A DNA stretch of 64,000 nt from Planctomycetota bacterium (GTDB lineage: Bacteria > Planctomycetota > J058), in assembly GCA_019636275.1 (NCBI GenBank), contig JAHBXY010000008.1, positions 1 to 64,000 on the forward strand. Reading direction: 5' to 3'. A model generated the notes under the pieces. That model had not been told where the DNA came from, did not search any database, and saw only the letters and a list, made by a program, of their open reading frames with translations. Positions within the stretch are counted from its first letter, which is position 1. Each line of letters opens with the position of its first letter. The position numbers and the translations under genes were made by a program. Shown here piece after piece: positions 7,873 through 15,735 of the stretch.

Positions 7873-8131
7873 GGCGGCTCGAATGCGGCGACACGCCGGC
7901 CCGGGGAGGTGCTGGCGTGAGGACGCCCGGGGGCGCAGCGCGCCCGGCCCTCACCTCGTCGGTCGGCGGCTTCGATGCGACGACCGGCCGGCCCGGGGAG
8001 GTGCTGGCGTGAGGACGCCCGGGGGCGCAGCGCGCCCGGCCCTCGCCTCGTCGGTCGGCGGCTTCGATGCGACGACCGGCCGGTCCGGGGAGGTGCTGGC
8101 GTCAGGACGACCTGGGGCGCAGCCTTGTTCC
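7873..8131. repeat. 92-bp tandem repeat, 2.8 copies
   Basis: Copies at 7873-7964, 7965-8056 and a partial one at 8057-8131. Copies 2 and 3 share a long identical stretch; copy 1 differs at a few sites and copy 3 diverges after about 50 bp. Ninety-two is not a multiple of three, so this is not coding. Each unit contains GGAGGTGCTGGCGTGAGG and a CGCCCGGGGGCG hairpin core. It lies right behind the P-loop gene. Confidence 0.9.
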
Positions 8132-8150
8132 AAGCGCGAGCGCCGGCGGG

Positions 8151-8224
8151 CCACGCGCGGTCGTCGGCGCTGCGGGTTGGATGCTGAAGGCGCCCTGGGA
8201 CGGTGCGCCGACGACCGCGCGTGG
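8151..8224. repeat. perfect 20-bp inverted repeat
   Basis: Bases 8151-8170 are exactly complementary to 8205-8224, around a 34-bp spacer. As RNA this would be a very stable stem on either strand. It may stop transcription coming from the P-loop gene. No T-run follows on the plus strand, so a classical terminator is not certain. Confidence 0.85.
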
Positions 8225-8273
8225 GCGTGGTTGCCGGCTTCGCGCGTGGACTGCGGATTCCCAGGAAGTACCT

Positions 8274-8319
8274 GATAAAAGGACAAGGGCGGGCGGGAAG
8301 CTCTCGCCCCCGCCCGCCC
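8274..8319 (-). terminator. intrinsic terminator of the putative RNA
   Basis: Perfect 11-bp GC stem (8287-8297 with 8309-8319, 11-nt loop). On the minus strand it is followed by TTGTCCTTTTATC. The plus-strand flank is not T-rich, so the terminator works on the minus strand. Confidence 0.75.
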
Positions 8320-9712
8320 ATGTGTGTCAGGCCCGTGATCGGCCCGTCTCCGTTGCCTCCCCGGAGCCCTGCGTCGTGTGGACGCTGGACGCGCGCGCGT
8401 CGCCGCCGCGCGTCCGCCCTCTCCTGGGGTCGTCGTGTCTCCTGCGGAGCGTTCTATGCGACCCGGCGGGCACCCTCGTCGACCTTCGAGTGCCCAGCCC
8501 GGATCACCGTCCCCCGATCGGTTGAAGATCGGGTTCATTCTCCCGTGGAGTCGATCCCCTCCAGAGTCGCCACGTCCACCGGCGGGCCGGCCTCTCGGCC
8601 GGCGCCGGCTCCCACGAGGTTCTTCGCCCCTTCGACGACATGACCCGAGCTAGCCCCGTCCCGCGGGCGCCCTTTCGGGCGCCTGCGACGCGGCGGGTCG
8701 TCACACCCGCCGCCGGCTCCGCTCCCAGGCTTTCTCAGCCTCTCAGCGGTTTCCTGGCACGCTCGAGCGTCGCGGCCTTGTTCCATGCCGCAGCCGCCCC
8801 TGGGGTTCTCCCTTCAGAGCTTTGCTCCTCGCCGGGGTCGCGTGCCCCTCTCGGGGTCGCCGGCTCCCTTGCAGTTCTCCACCGCCCTGACTGGGTGCGA
8901 TGCGCGCGGCCGCGTCCTCCGGGTTTCACCGACGCCCGCGCCCTCGCGCGGTGGCCTTGATCCCCACCGGAGCTCCGGCGACGTTTCCGACGCGGGCGAA
9001 CCCGCGCCTTCCTCGTCGCCTTGAGCCTCGCGCACCGGACTCACCCGTTCCGGCGGCTTTCGTCTGCTTCGAAGCTCTTTCCCCCCACGAGGCCGTGCGC
9101 ACGATGCATCGGTTTCCCTCCGCGCCGCCGCCGCTGCTCTCCTGGGCTTTCGCCCCTCCAGAGCCTTGCTCCGATCGAGCCTCGGACCCTTCGTGACCCG
9201 GCGGACCCTGCGACCGGCCCCCTCTCGAGGACCGACGCTGCATGTCCACCGCGGGCTAGCACCGCGACGACGGAGAGTGCGACCCTCCGCCGTCAGGTGA
9301 GGCCGCTACGACCTCGCGGTCGCGTCGACCTCGTCGGCGCTCCGACCCGCAGCGCGACTGCGGGCCGGACCGTGCCGCCTCTCGGCGGCAGCCCTGCCTC
9401 CCTCGGCCTTGGCGCCTCGCGGCGCCGGACCCTCGGAGGTGTGAAGGACTCGACCAGCGACCCATCTCGAGGAGATGGGTTGCTCTCCTGGGGTTCTTCG
9501 CCTCCTCGTCGGCCTCGCTCCCTCGCGTCCCTCGTCGGCCCTGGCTGCTCCGCCCCCGTGAAGGGGCGGCTTCGCCGGGAGGATGAGCGCCTCGTCTCCG
9601 AGGGCCCGGCCTCCCTTCGGGCCGTCCGCGGGCCGCTGACCCCGCTCGCGCGGGCATCGTCGCGTCGCCGCCGTTTCGGCCGTCCGTGCGGGACTCGTCC
9701 CGCGCCTGACGA
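8275..9712 (-). ncRNA. putative large structured RNA (about 1.4 kb)
   Basis: No credible gene is seen here, but many perfect short hairpins are. Read on the minus strand, eight are closed by ultra-stable tetraloops: GAGA (8586-8603, 8845-8856, 9373-9390), GAAA (8666-8683, 9144-9155), GCGA (9309-9322, 9411-9426) and UUCG (8991-9006). On the plus strand none of these would be GNRA or UUCG, which fixes the direction. Further perfect stems are at 8513-8533, 9346-9364, 9470-9490 (9 bp), 9550-9569 and 9688-9703. A promoter (9719-9747) and an intrinsic terminator (8274-8319) on the same strand bracket the region. No universal 16S or 23S rRNA, tmRNA or RNase P motif was recognised. The exact ends are estimates. 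Confidence 0.6.
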
Positions 9713-9718
9713 GGGACA

Positions 9719-9747
9719 GATATACGCATCGCCGCCGACCTCTGCAA
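9719..9747 (-). promoter_or_regulatory. promoter of the putative RNA
   Basis: Minus strand: TTGCAG (9747-9742), 17-bp spacer, TATATC (9724-9719). The first strong hairpin of the RNA begins about 15 nt downstream. Confidence 0.6.
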
Positions 9748-9749
9748 GC

Positions 9750-10136
9750 GGCCATTCCTGGCCGATCTCGCGGCGAAACGCGCCCCACAGACATTCCACA
9801 CGCCGACGAAACACGCGGCCATGCCCCGCGCCGTCGAGCGGCCGTCCGTGGAGAACCGAGCGGTCGTCCTCGTCCACATCCCCATGGCGAGTCCTCCGGC
9901 GGCACCCCGCTCAGCCTGGGAGTCGCGCGGGCGCGCTCGTCGAGCGACAACGCGAGCGGCGGCGGACCTTTGAGGTGCATCCGCGCCGGTCCGAGGCCGG
10001 GGGCGCGACGTCGCAGTCACTAGGGGCTCTAGAAGCTTCGTCCGGCGGACGGTCCGGCCGGCGGGCGACGGCTCAGCAACGACGGACAGTTACGTCCGTG
10101 CGCCGGGATGTCGGACGCGCGCGGCAGGATCCACGT
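9750..10136. other. intergenic stretch without recognised gene
   Basis: About 390 bp between the RNA promoter and the DUF2293 gene. The only structure noted is an inverted repeat ACGGAC-6 nt-GTCCGT at 10082-10099, about 40 bp before the next start codon, which could be an operator. Open frames here have poor third-position bias. Confidence 0.5.
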
Positions 10137-10898
10137 GTGAAGACGACCCAGACGGACGGGCCGCGCCTGCGCCGCGAGGACGTGCGGCGCCACCCCGGCC
10201 ACGAGTTCGTGGCCCGAGGCGAGCCGGCGCTCACGCGCGCGCTGCTCGCGCGCGGGGCCCTGCGCGTGTTCGACGAGCGGCGCGGCAAGCTGGTGCAGGT
10301 GGGCGTCGCGGCCACGGCGGCGGCGATCGCGGCCGCGCGCGCGGAGGTGGCCGCCACGGCCGGCGAGCGCGCGGCCTCGCGCGCGCGCTCGCGCGAGCGG
10401 CGCGAGCGCCTCGAGGAGCGCTACCAGGCCGACTTCGACGAGGCGGTGCGCAGCCTCTTCCCGTCGATCCCCGAGCGGGACCGCCTGGCGATCGTGGCCC
10501 GCGCCTGCGAGGTCGGCTCGCGCCGCGTCGGTCGCTGCGCCGCGGCCAAGGCGCTCGACCCCGACCCGATCCGCCTGGCCGTGCGCGCCTGGATCCGCCA
10601 CGCGCACACCGAGTACGACGAAATCCTCGACCGCGCCGGCGCCGGGCGCGCGTTCGGCCGCGCCAGCAAGGAGGCCCGCCGCCAGGCCCGTCAGACGATC
10701 CGCGCCACCGTCGACCGCGTGGCGACGGCCTGGGCCCAGCCGGCTCCACGGACCGCGCCGCCGCCCGCGCCAGTGCAGGCGCCGCCGCCCACGCCCGCGC
10801 CGCCGCCCGCGCCGCGGCCAACCCCGGCGCCCGCGCCTCGCGACGCTGGCCCGCCCCCGCTCTTCGCCCGCGGCTTGCTGCGGCGCCGCGGCGGCTAG
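10137..10898 (+). CDS. DUF2293 domain protein
   Basis: A 253-residue protein of unknown function. The DUF2293 hallmark is clear: LAVRAWIRHAHTEYDEIL at about 144-162, followed by the basic helix RASKEARRQARQTIRATV. A helical Arg/Ala-rich segment lies at 60-100 (RARSRERRERLEERYQ). The last 50 residues are a Pro/Ala tail. The basic character suggests nucleic-acid contact, but this is inference. GTG at 10137 is taken because codon bias is coding-like only from there on; the open frame continues 1.1 kb upstream through the non-coding RNA region and is not credible. The NERD-kinase gene follows 26 bp later with its own promoter. Confidence 0.8.
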   Translation: MKTTQTDGPRLRREDVRRHPGHEFVARGEPALTRALLARGALRVFDERRGKLVQVGVAATAAAIAAARAEVAATAGERAASRARSRERRERLEERYQADFDEAVRSLFPSIPERDRLAIVARACEVGSRRVGRCAAAKALDPDPIRLAVRAWIRHAHTEYDEILDRAGAGRAFGRASKEARRQARQTIRATVDRVATAWAQPAPRTAPPPAPVQAPPPTPAPPPAPRPTPAPAPRDAGPPPLFARGLLRRRGG

Positions 10899-10901
10899 AA
10901 T
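10896..10901 (+). promoter_or_regulatory. -10 box TAGAAT
   Basis: TAGAAT overlaps the TAG stop of the DUF2293 gene and lies 23 nt before ATG 10925, with a GAGGGGGAG ribosome site between. Confidence 0.55.
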
Positions 10902-10924
10902 CCGCGGCAGAAGAGGGGGAGCCC

Positions 10925-12367
10925 ATGGCCCGCGTCCACAGGATCGGTGAGCCCGACCAGCACGAGGCCAAGGCCGTCGTCGAGCTGGGCAAGAAGCTGC
11001 CCGACGACTACTTCGTGTTCCACAACTTCGAGCTGACGACCGGCCGCGGGCTGCCCTACGAGTACGACATCTGCGTCGTCGCGCCCTTCGCCGTGTGGCA
11101 CGTCGAGGTCAAGGGCTACCGGGGCACGATCCGCGGCGACCAGAACCAGTGGGTGTTCGAGAACGGCGGCGTCATGCCCAGCCCGATCCCGCTGGCGAAC
11201 AAGAAGTCGAAGATCCTGGCCAGCAAGCTGCGCGACCACGCGCGCCGCCTCGAGGACGCCTTCGTCGACACGGTGATCCTGCTCACCGACGACAAGGCCA
11301 AGGTCCGGCTCAAGGACGACCAGTCGGGGCGCGTGATCCATCTGTCCGAGGCGGCCGACTACCTGTCGAACCCGCGCAACCTCCCCGTGGCGGTCAACCC
11401 GATCACGCACCTGCACGACATGATCTGCGAGGTGCTCTTCAACCACCGGCCCAGCCAGAAGGTCAAGCAGGTGGGCCTCTACGAGATCCTGGAGAAGCTC
11501 AACCAGACGGAGAGCCGCACCGTCTTCCTGGCCAAGCACCGCTTCATCCGCACCCGGCCGAAGACCATCCTCAAGGTCTTCCACTTCGACGCCTACCAGA
11601 AGGAGGAGGAGAAGCGCCGGCAGATCGAGGCGATCTTCCACGACTCCGAGGCCATGCGGCACCTCGGCGCCCACCCGAACCTGATCGACACGTCGGACAT
11701 GTTCGCCTGGGACGACACGAAGTTCGTCCAGCCGAGCGAGTACATCGAGAGCGGCCGCCCCCTGGAGCTCCTCCTGCAGAAGGAGGAGGACCGCCAGATC
11801 ACCTGGAAGGAGAAGGCCGACCTCGTGGCCAAGATGGCGCGCGGCCTGCGCCACGCCCACGACCGCGGCGTGATCCACCGCGACCTGCGCCCCTGGAACG
11901 TCGTCGTCGCGCCGGGCGGCGTGTGCAAGCTCGTGAACTTCGACCTGGCCCTGGTGAAGGCCGCGCCGGGCCTGACCCCGCGCGACCTCGAGGACCGCCT
12001 CGACCCGCGCTACTGCGCCCCGGAGGTGTGGCAGGACCCGGGGAAGGCCACGCCGGCGTCGGACATCTACTCGCTCGGGATCGTCTTCTACCAGCTCATC
12101 ACCAGCCAGACGCCCTACGAGGAAATCGAGCAGGCGCTGAAGACCACGAGCGAGACCCCGCTCGACCGCGACCTGCTGCTGAAGGAGCTGAGCACGCCCG
12201 GGAGCGAGGACTTCATGGAGTCGCCGCACGACGCCGTGGAGATCATCGCCCGCATGACCCGCCGCGACCCGAAGGCCCGTTACCAGTCGGTCGACGAGGT
12301 CATGGAGGACCTGACGATCATCGGCGACACGTGGCAGTCGACGTCGTCGGGCGAGGGGTCGGCTTGA
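10925..12367 (+). CDS. NERD nuclease-like domain fused to protein kinase domain
   Basis: A 480-residue protein. Residues 10-130 form a NERD (nuclease-related) domain with its conserved acidic-EVK core (YEYDICVV, then HVEVKGYRG near 58-66). Residues 195-465 are a Ser/Thr-kinase-like domain with lysine in TILKVFHF, catalytic loop VIHRDLRPWNVVV (near 315), CAPEVW (near 363) and SDIYSLGIVFYQL. The Mg-binding DFG is replaced by NFD and HRDLKP by HRDLRP, and no glycine loop is obvious, so kinase activity is doubtful. NERD-kinase fusions occur in phage-defence proteins such as PglW, but no defence genes adjoin here. ATG with ribosome site GAGGGGGAG. A shared terminator follows at 12382-12414. Confidence 0.85.
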   Translation: MARVHRIGEPDQHEAKAVVELGKKLPDDYFVFHNFELTTGRGLPYEYDICVVAPFAVWHVEVKGYRGTIRGDQNQWVFENGGVMPSPIPLANKKSKILASKLRDHARRLEDAFVDTVILLTDDKAKVRLKDDQSGRVIHLSEAADYLSNPRNLPVAVNPITHLHDMICEVLFNHRPSQKVKQVGLYEILEKLNQTESRTVFLAKHRFIRTRPKTILKVFHFDAYQKEEEKRRQIEAIFHDSEAMRHLGAHPNLIDTSDMFAWDDTKFVQPSEYIESGRPLELLLQKEEDRQITWKEKADLVAKMARGLRHAHDRGVIHRDLRPWNVVVAPGGVCKLVNFDLALVKAAPGLTPRDLEDRLDPRYCAPEVWQDPGKATPASDIYSLGIVFYQLITSQTPYEEIEQALKTTSETPLDRDLLLKELSTPGSEDFMESPHDAVEIIARMTRRDPKARYQSVDEVMEDLTIIGDTWQSTSSGEGSA

Positions 12368-12381
12368 CAGGTGTACACGAC

Positions 12382-12414
12382 GCGACCCGGGAGCGCGCCG
12401 CGCCCCCGGGTCGC
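12382..12414. terminator. bidirectional terminator between convergent genes
   Basis: Perfect 10-bp stem (12382-12391 with 12405-12414, 13-nt loop) between the ends of the NERD-kinase gene and glnA. CTTGTCTCC follows on the plus strand. Confidence 0.65.
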
Positions 12415-12434
12415 CTTGTCTCCTCCGCCGCCGA

Positions 12435-13850
<1,416 letters not shown>

Positions 13851-13882
13851 GGGTCGGGTCCCCTCCAGCAGTTGCGGTGTGC

Positions 13883-14239
13883 TCAGATCGCATCCGGTCC
13901 GCGCTCTCCCGTGCGGATCCGGATGGCCTCCTCGAGCGGCAGGACGTACACCTTGCCGTCGCCTCGGCCTTGGTCGGTGGCCCCCGCGCGGACGATCGCC
14001 CGCACCGTGGGCTCGACGAAGTCCTCGTTGACCGCCACCTCGAGCTTGACCTTGCGCACGGAGGTCGGCGCGCCGGCGCCGCCGCCGGCATAGGCCTGGG
14101 CGGCCGTCGCGGGGGCGGCCGCGTCGGTCGCGGCCCCGAGCACGTCGGAGACGGTCAGCCGGAAGACCTGGGCCGCCGCCAGCTCGCGCTGGACGGCCTC
14201 GAGGCGCTCCGGACGGATGATGCCGACGACGAGCTTCGT
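13883..14239 (-). CDS. glnB: P-II nitrogen regulatory protein with unusual T-loop and apparent ACG start
   Basis: A 118-residue trimeric signal protein that senses 2-oxoglutarate and ATP/ADP. Core motifs are intact: [15 protein letters not shown] at the N-terminus, [18 protein letters not shown] and AIRIRTGE. The T-loop normally reads like GRQKGHTELYRGAEY. Here it is an Ala/Gly run ([18 protein letters not shown]), about five residues longer and without the usual uridylylation tyrosine context. The only ATG/GTG/TTG in frame is the internal GTG at 14143, which would remove the first strand and helix. Where ATG is expected there is ACG (14237-14239), with GGAG 7 nt upstream. An ACG start or a base error are both possible. 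Confidence 0.85.
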   Translation of the reverse strand, partial: TKLVVGIIRPERLEAVQRELAAAQVFRLTVSDVLGAATDAAAPATAAQAYAGGGAGAPTSVRKVKLEVAVNEDFVEPTVRAIVRAGATDQGRGDGKVYVLPLEEAIRIRTGERGPDAI

Positions 14240-14309
14240 GGCCGCGCTCCAGGGGTGTGGCGAGGTGCCGCAGACCGGGTCGTCCAGGTGGCGTCCCGGC
14301 GCGGCCCGG

Positions 14310-14315
14310 AATGTA
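14310..14315 (-). promoter_or_regulatory. extended -10 box of glnB-glnA
   Basis: On the minus strand TGATACATT provides an extended -10 (TGA plus TACATT), about 70 nt before the P-II start. No clear -35 is seen. Confidence 0.5.
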
Positions 14316-14424
14316 TCACGCGACGCGTCAGCCGCGAGACCCGCTCGGGCAGCGGCCGTCCGCGCGTCACCCAGATCAGACCATGGACGTCCGACAACCC
14401 CGGGTCGAGAATGCTGGTTGTCCG

Positions 14425-14453
14425 TTGAGGCCGGAGGGGACGCGGGATACGCT
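14425..14453 (+). promoter_or_regulatory. promoter of the EIIA gene
   Basis: TTGAGG (14425-14430), exactly 17 bp, TACGCT (14448-14453). The start codon is at 14518. Confidence 0.6.
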
Positions 14454-14517
14454 CAGTCCACAGGGCCGGGCGCCCAGCGCGCCCGCCGGGCGCGGCGATC
14501 CTCAGGAGCCGAGCAGC

Positions 14518-14994
14518 ATGCGCCTCGTCGACCTGATCTCCGAAGAGGTGATCCGCCCGTCGCTCGCCGGGGCGACCAAGGCCGCGGTGATCGACGAGCT
14601 GATCGACGCGCTGGTCCAGGCCGGGCAGGTCGCGCCCGAGGCGCGTGAGCGGGTGGCGAAGGCCGTCCACCAGCGCGAGGCGTCGCACACGACCGGCCTC
14701 GGCTCGGGCGTGGCCGTCCCGCACGGCGTCAGCGACCAGGTCGACCAGGTGGTCGGCGCCCTGGGGATCCACCGCGAGGGCGTCGACTTCGCCGCCGTCG
14801 ACGGGGCGCCGGTGCACCTGGTCATCCTGCTCGTCGTCCCGCCCAACATGTTCCAGGCGCACATCCGCACGCTCGCCGGCGTCGCCCGCGTCCTCAACGA
14901 CCCGGGGCTGCGCCGGCAGCTCATGGCGGCCACGCAGCCCGAGGCGGTCATGACCATCCTCGGCGAGCGCGAAGGCGCCCTGGAACCGATCTAG
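14518..14994 (+). CDS. PTS EIIA (fructose/nitrogen type) protein
   Basis: A 158-residue single-domain EIIA of the PtsN/fructose family. The phosphorylatable histidine is His69 in GLGSGVAVPHG. The pattern REASHTTGLGSGVAVPHG and the later DGAPVHLVILLVVPP are typical. Standing alone without sugar permease genes, it is more likely regulatory (nitrogen-PTS-like) than for transport, and it lies divergent from glnB-glnA. ATG at 14518 with AGGAG 10 nt upstream and a 17-bp-spaced promoter. Longer frames upstream lack coding bias. The stop codon abuts intergenic repeat C. Confidence 0.9.
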   Translation: MRLVDLISEEVIRPSLAGATKAAVIDELIDALVQAGQVAPEARERVAKAVHQREASHTTGLGSGVAVPHGVSDQVDQVVGALGIHREGVDFAAVDGAPVHLVILLVVPPNMFQAHIRTLAGVARVLNDPGLRRQLMAATQPEAVMTILGEREGALEPI

Positions 14995-15298
14995 TGTGAC
15001 CGACGGCTGCGGCCGCGGATGCCGAGCGAGGGGGGGCGCGCGCGGGTCGTCGGTGTGGCCCGCCTCCGCGAGCTCCGTCCCGCGGCTGCGGTGCCGCTGC
15101 CCAGGCGGACCCTACCGCTCGCGGCCGTCCGCCGCCGCGGGCCTCCCGCTCGCTCCGGCGGCCCACCGGGATCCGGCGATCGATACGACCCGCGCGCGCT
15201 CCCCCCTCGCCTCGGCCTCCGCCCCTCGCCTCGCTTGTGGTTCCATTCCACTCGGGTTCGAGCGTATCGATCACAAGTTGCCCGTTTGAAGACAGGCC
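14995..15298. repeat. dispersed intergenic repeat, inverted copy C
   Basis: Fills the whole gap between the convergent EIIA and Hpt genes. It is the reverse complement of copy B (3152-3505), with all modules in order from GTGACCGACGGCTGCGGCC to GAAGACAGGCC, and with small indels. Open frames beginning with the peptide MTDGCGRGC are translations of the repeat end and recur at the other copies, so they are not taken as genes. Confidence 0.88.
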
Positions 15299-15646
15299 CT
15301 AGATCCGTCGCCGGAGCGCGGCCTCGGCGCGGTCGGACGCCGCGCGGAGCGCCGGCAGGTGCGCCAGGGCGTCGGCCAGGCGGCCGGCGAGCGCGGCGTG
15401 CTCGACCTGGCGGGCGCAGGCCTCGACCTCGCGGGCCCCGATCCCGGCGGCCCCCCCCTTCAGGCGGTGGGCGGCCGTCCGCACCCCGGGCGCGTCGCCG
15501 CGGCCGGCCGCCGCGAGCAGGTCGGCCAGCGTCCGCGGCGCGTCGTCGAGATACAGCGAGAAGAGCTCGGCGACGGCGTCGTCGTCTAGGATCGACCGCA
15601 GCTCGTCGATCACCGCGGCGTCGATCGGGTCGACGGGGTCGGGCAT
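15299..15646 (-). CDS. histidine phosphotransfer (Hpt) domain protein
   Basis: A 115-residue single Hpt domain, a four-helix phosphorelay carrier between hybrid kinases and response regulators. The phosphorylatable His60 is in AAHRLKGGAAGIGA. No kinase domain is attached and no hybrid kinase adjoins, so its partners must be elsewhere. ATG at 15646 with TGGAG just upstream. It is divergent from glnD and convergent with the EIIA gene across repeat C. Confidence 0.9.
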   Translation of the reverse strand: MPDPVDPIDAAVIDELRSILDDDAVAELFSLYLDDAPRTLADLLAAAGRGDAPGVRTAAHRLKGGAAGIGAREVEACARQVEHAALAGRLADALAHLPALRAASDRAEAALRRRI

Positions 15647-15735
15647 TCACTCCATCATTGCAAACCGGGCGCCGCCGGCGCAGGTCCCGCCACGCCAGGG
15701 GCCCGCGCGGGAGGGCGTCGAGGAACCATGCTCCC

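Noticed and set aside
7873..8131. CRISPR array
   Set aside because: Units are 92 bp and contiguous without unique spacers, only 2.8 copies, and no cas genes are in the window.
8275..9712. Ribosomal RNA or rRNA fragment
   Set aside because: None of the universal 16S or 23S segments that I know could be found on either strand.
9021..10136. Upstream extension of the DUF2293 reading frame by 370 codons
   Set aside because: The added part is Ser/Pro/Arg-rich, lies over the hairpin-rich RNA region and its promoter, and lacks coding bias. The gene proper starts at 10137.
15250..15262. tRNA-like GGGTTCGAGC
   Set aside because: It resembles a T-arm but no acceptor, D or anticodon arm fits around it, and it recurs as part of the dispersed repeat.
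14995..15298. Small proteins starting MTDGCGRGC at the repeat copies
   Set aside because: The same peptide arises from the repeat end at several sites and in both orientations. Conservation is at the DNA level and frames are broken by indels between copies.
14991..15302. CTAG on both sides of repeat C as a target-site duplication
   Set aside because: Both are stop codons (TAG after a codon ending in C). Other genes in the window without the repeat, such as glnA and the hydrolase, also end in CTAG, and copies A and B have it on one side only.
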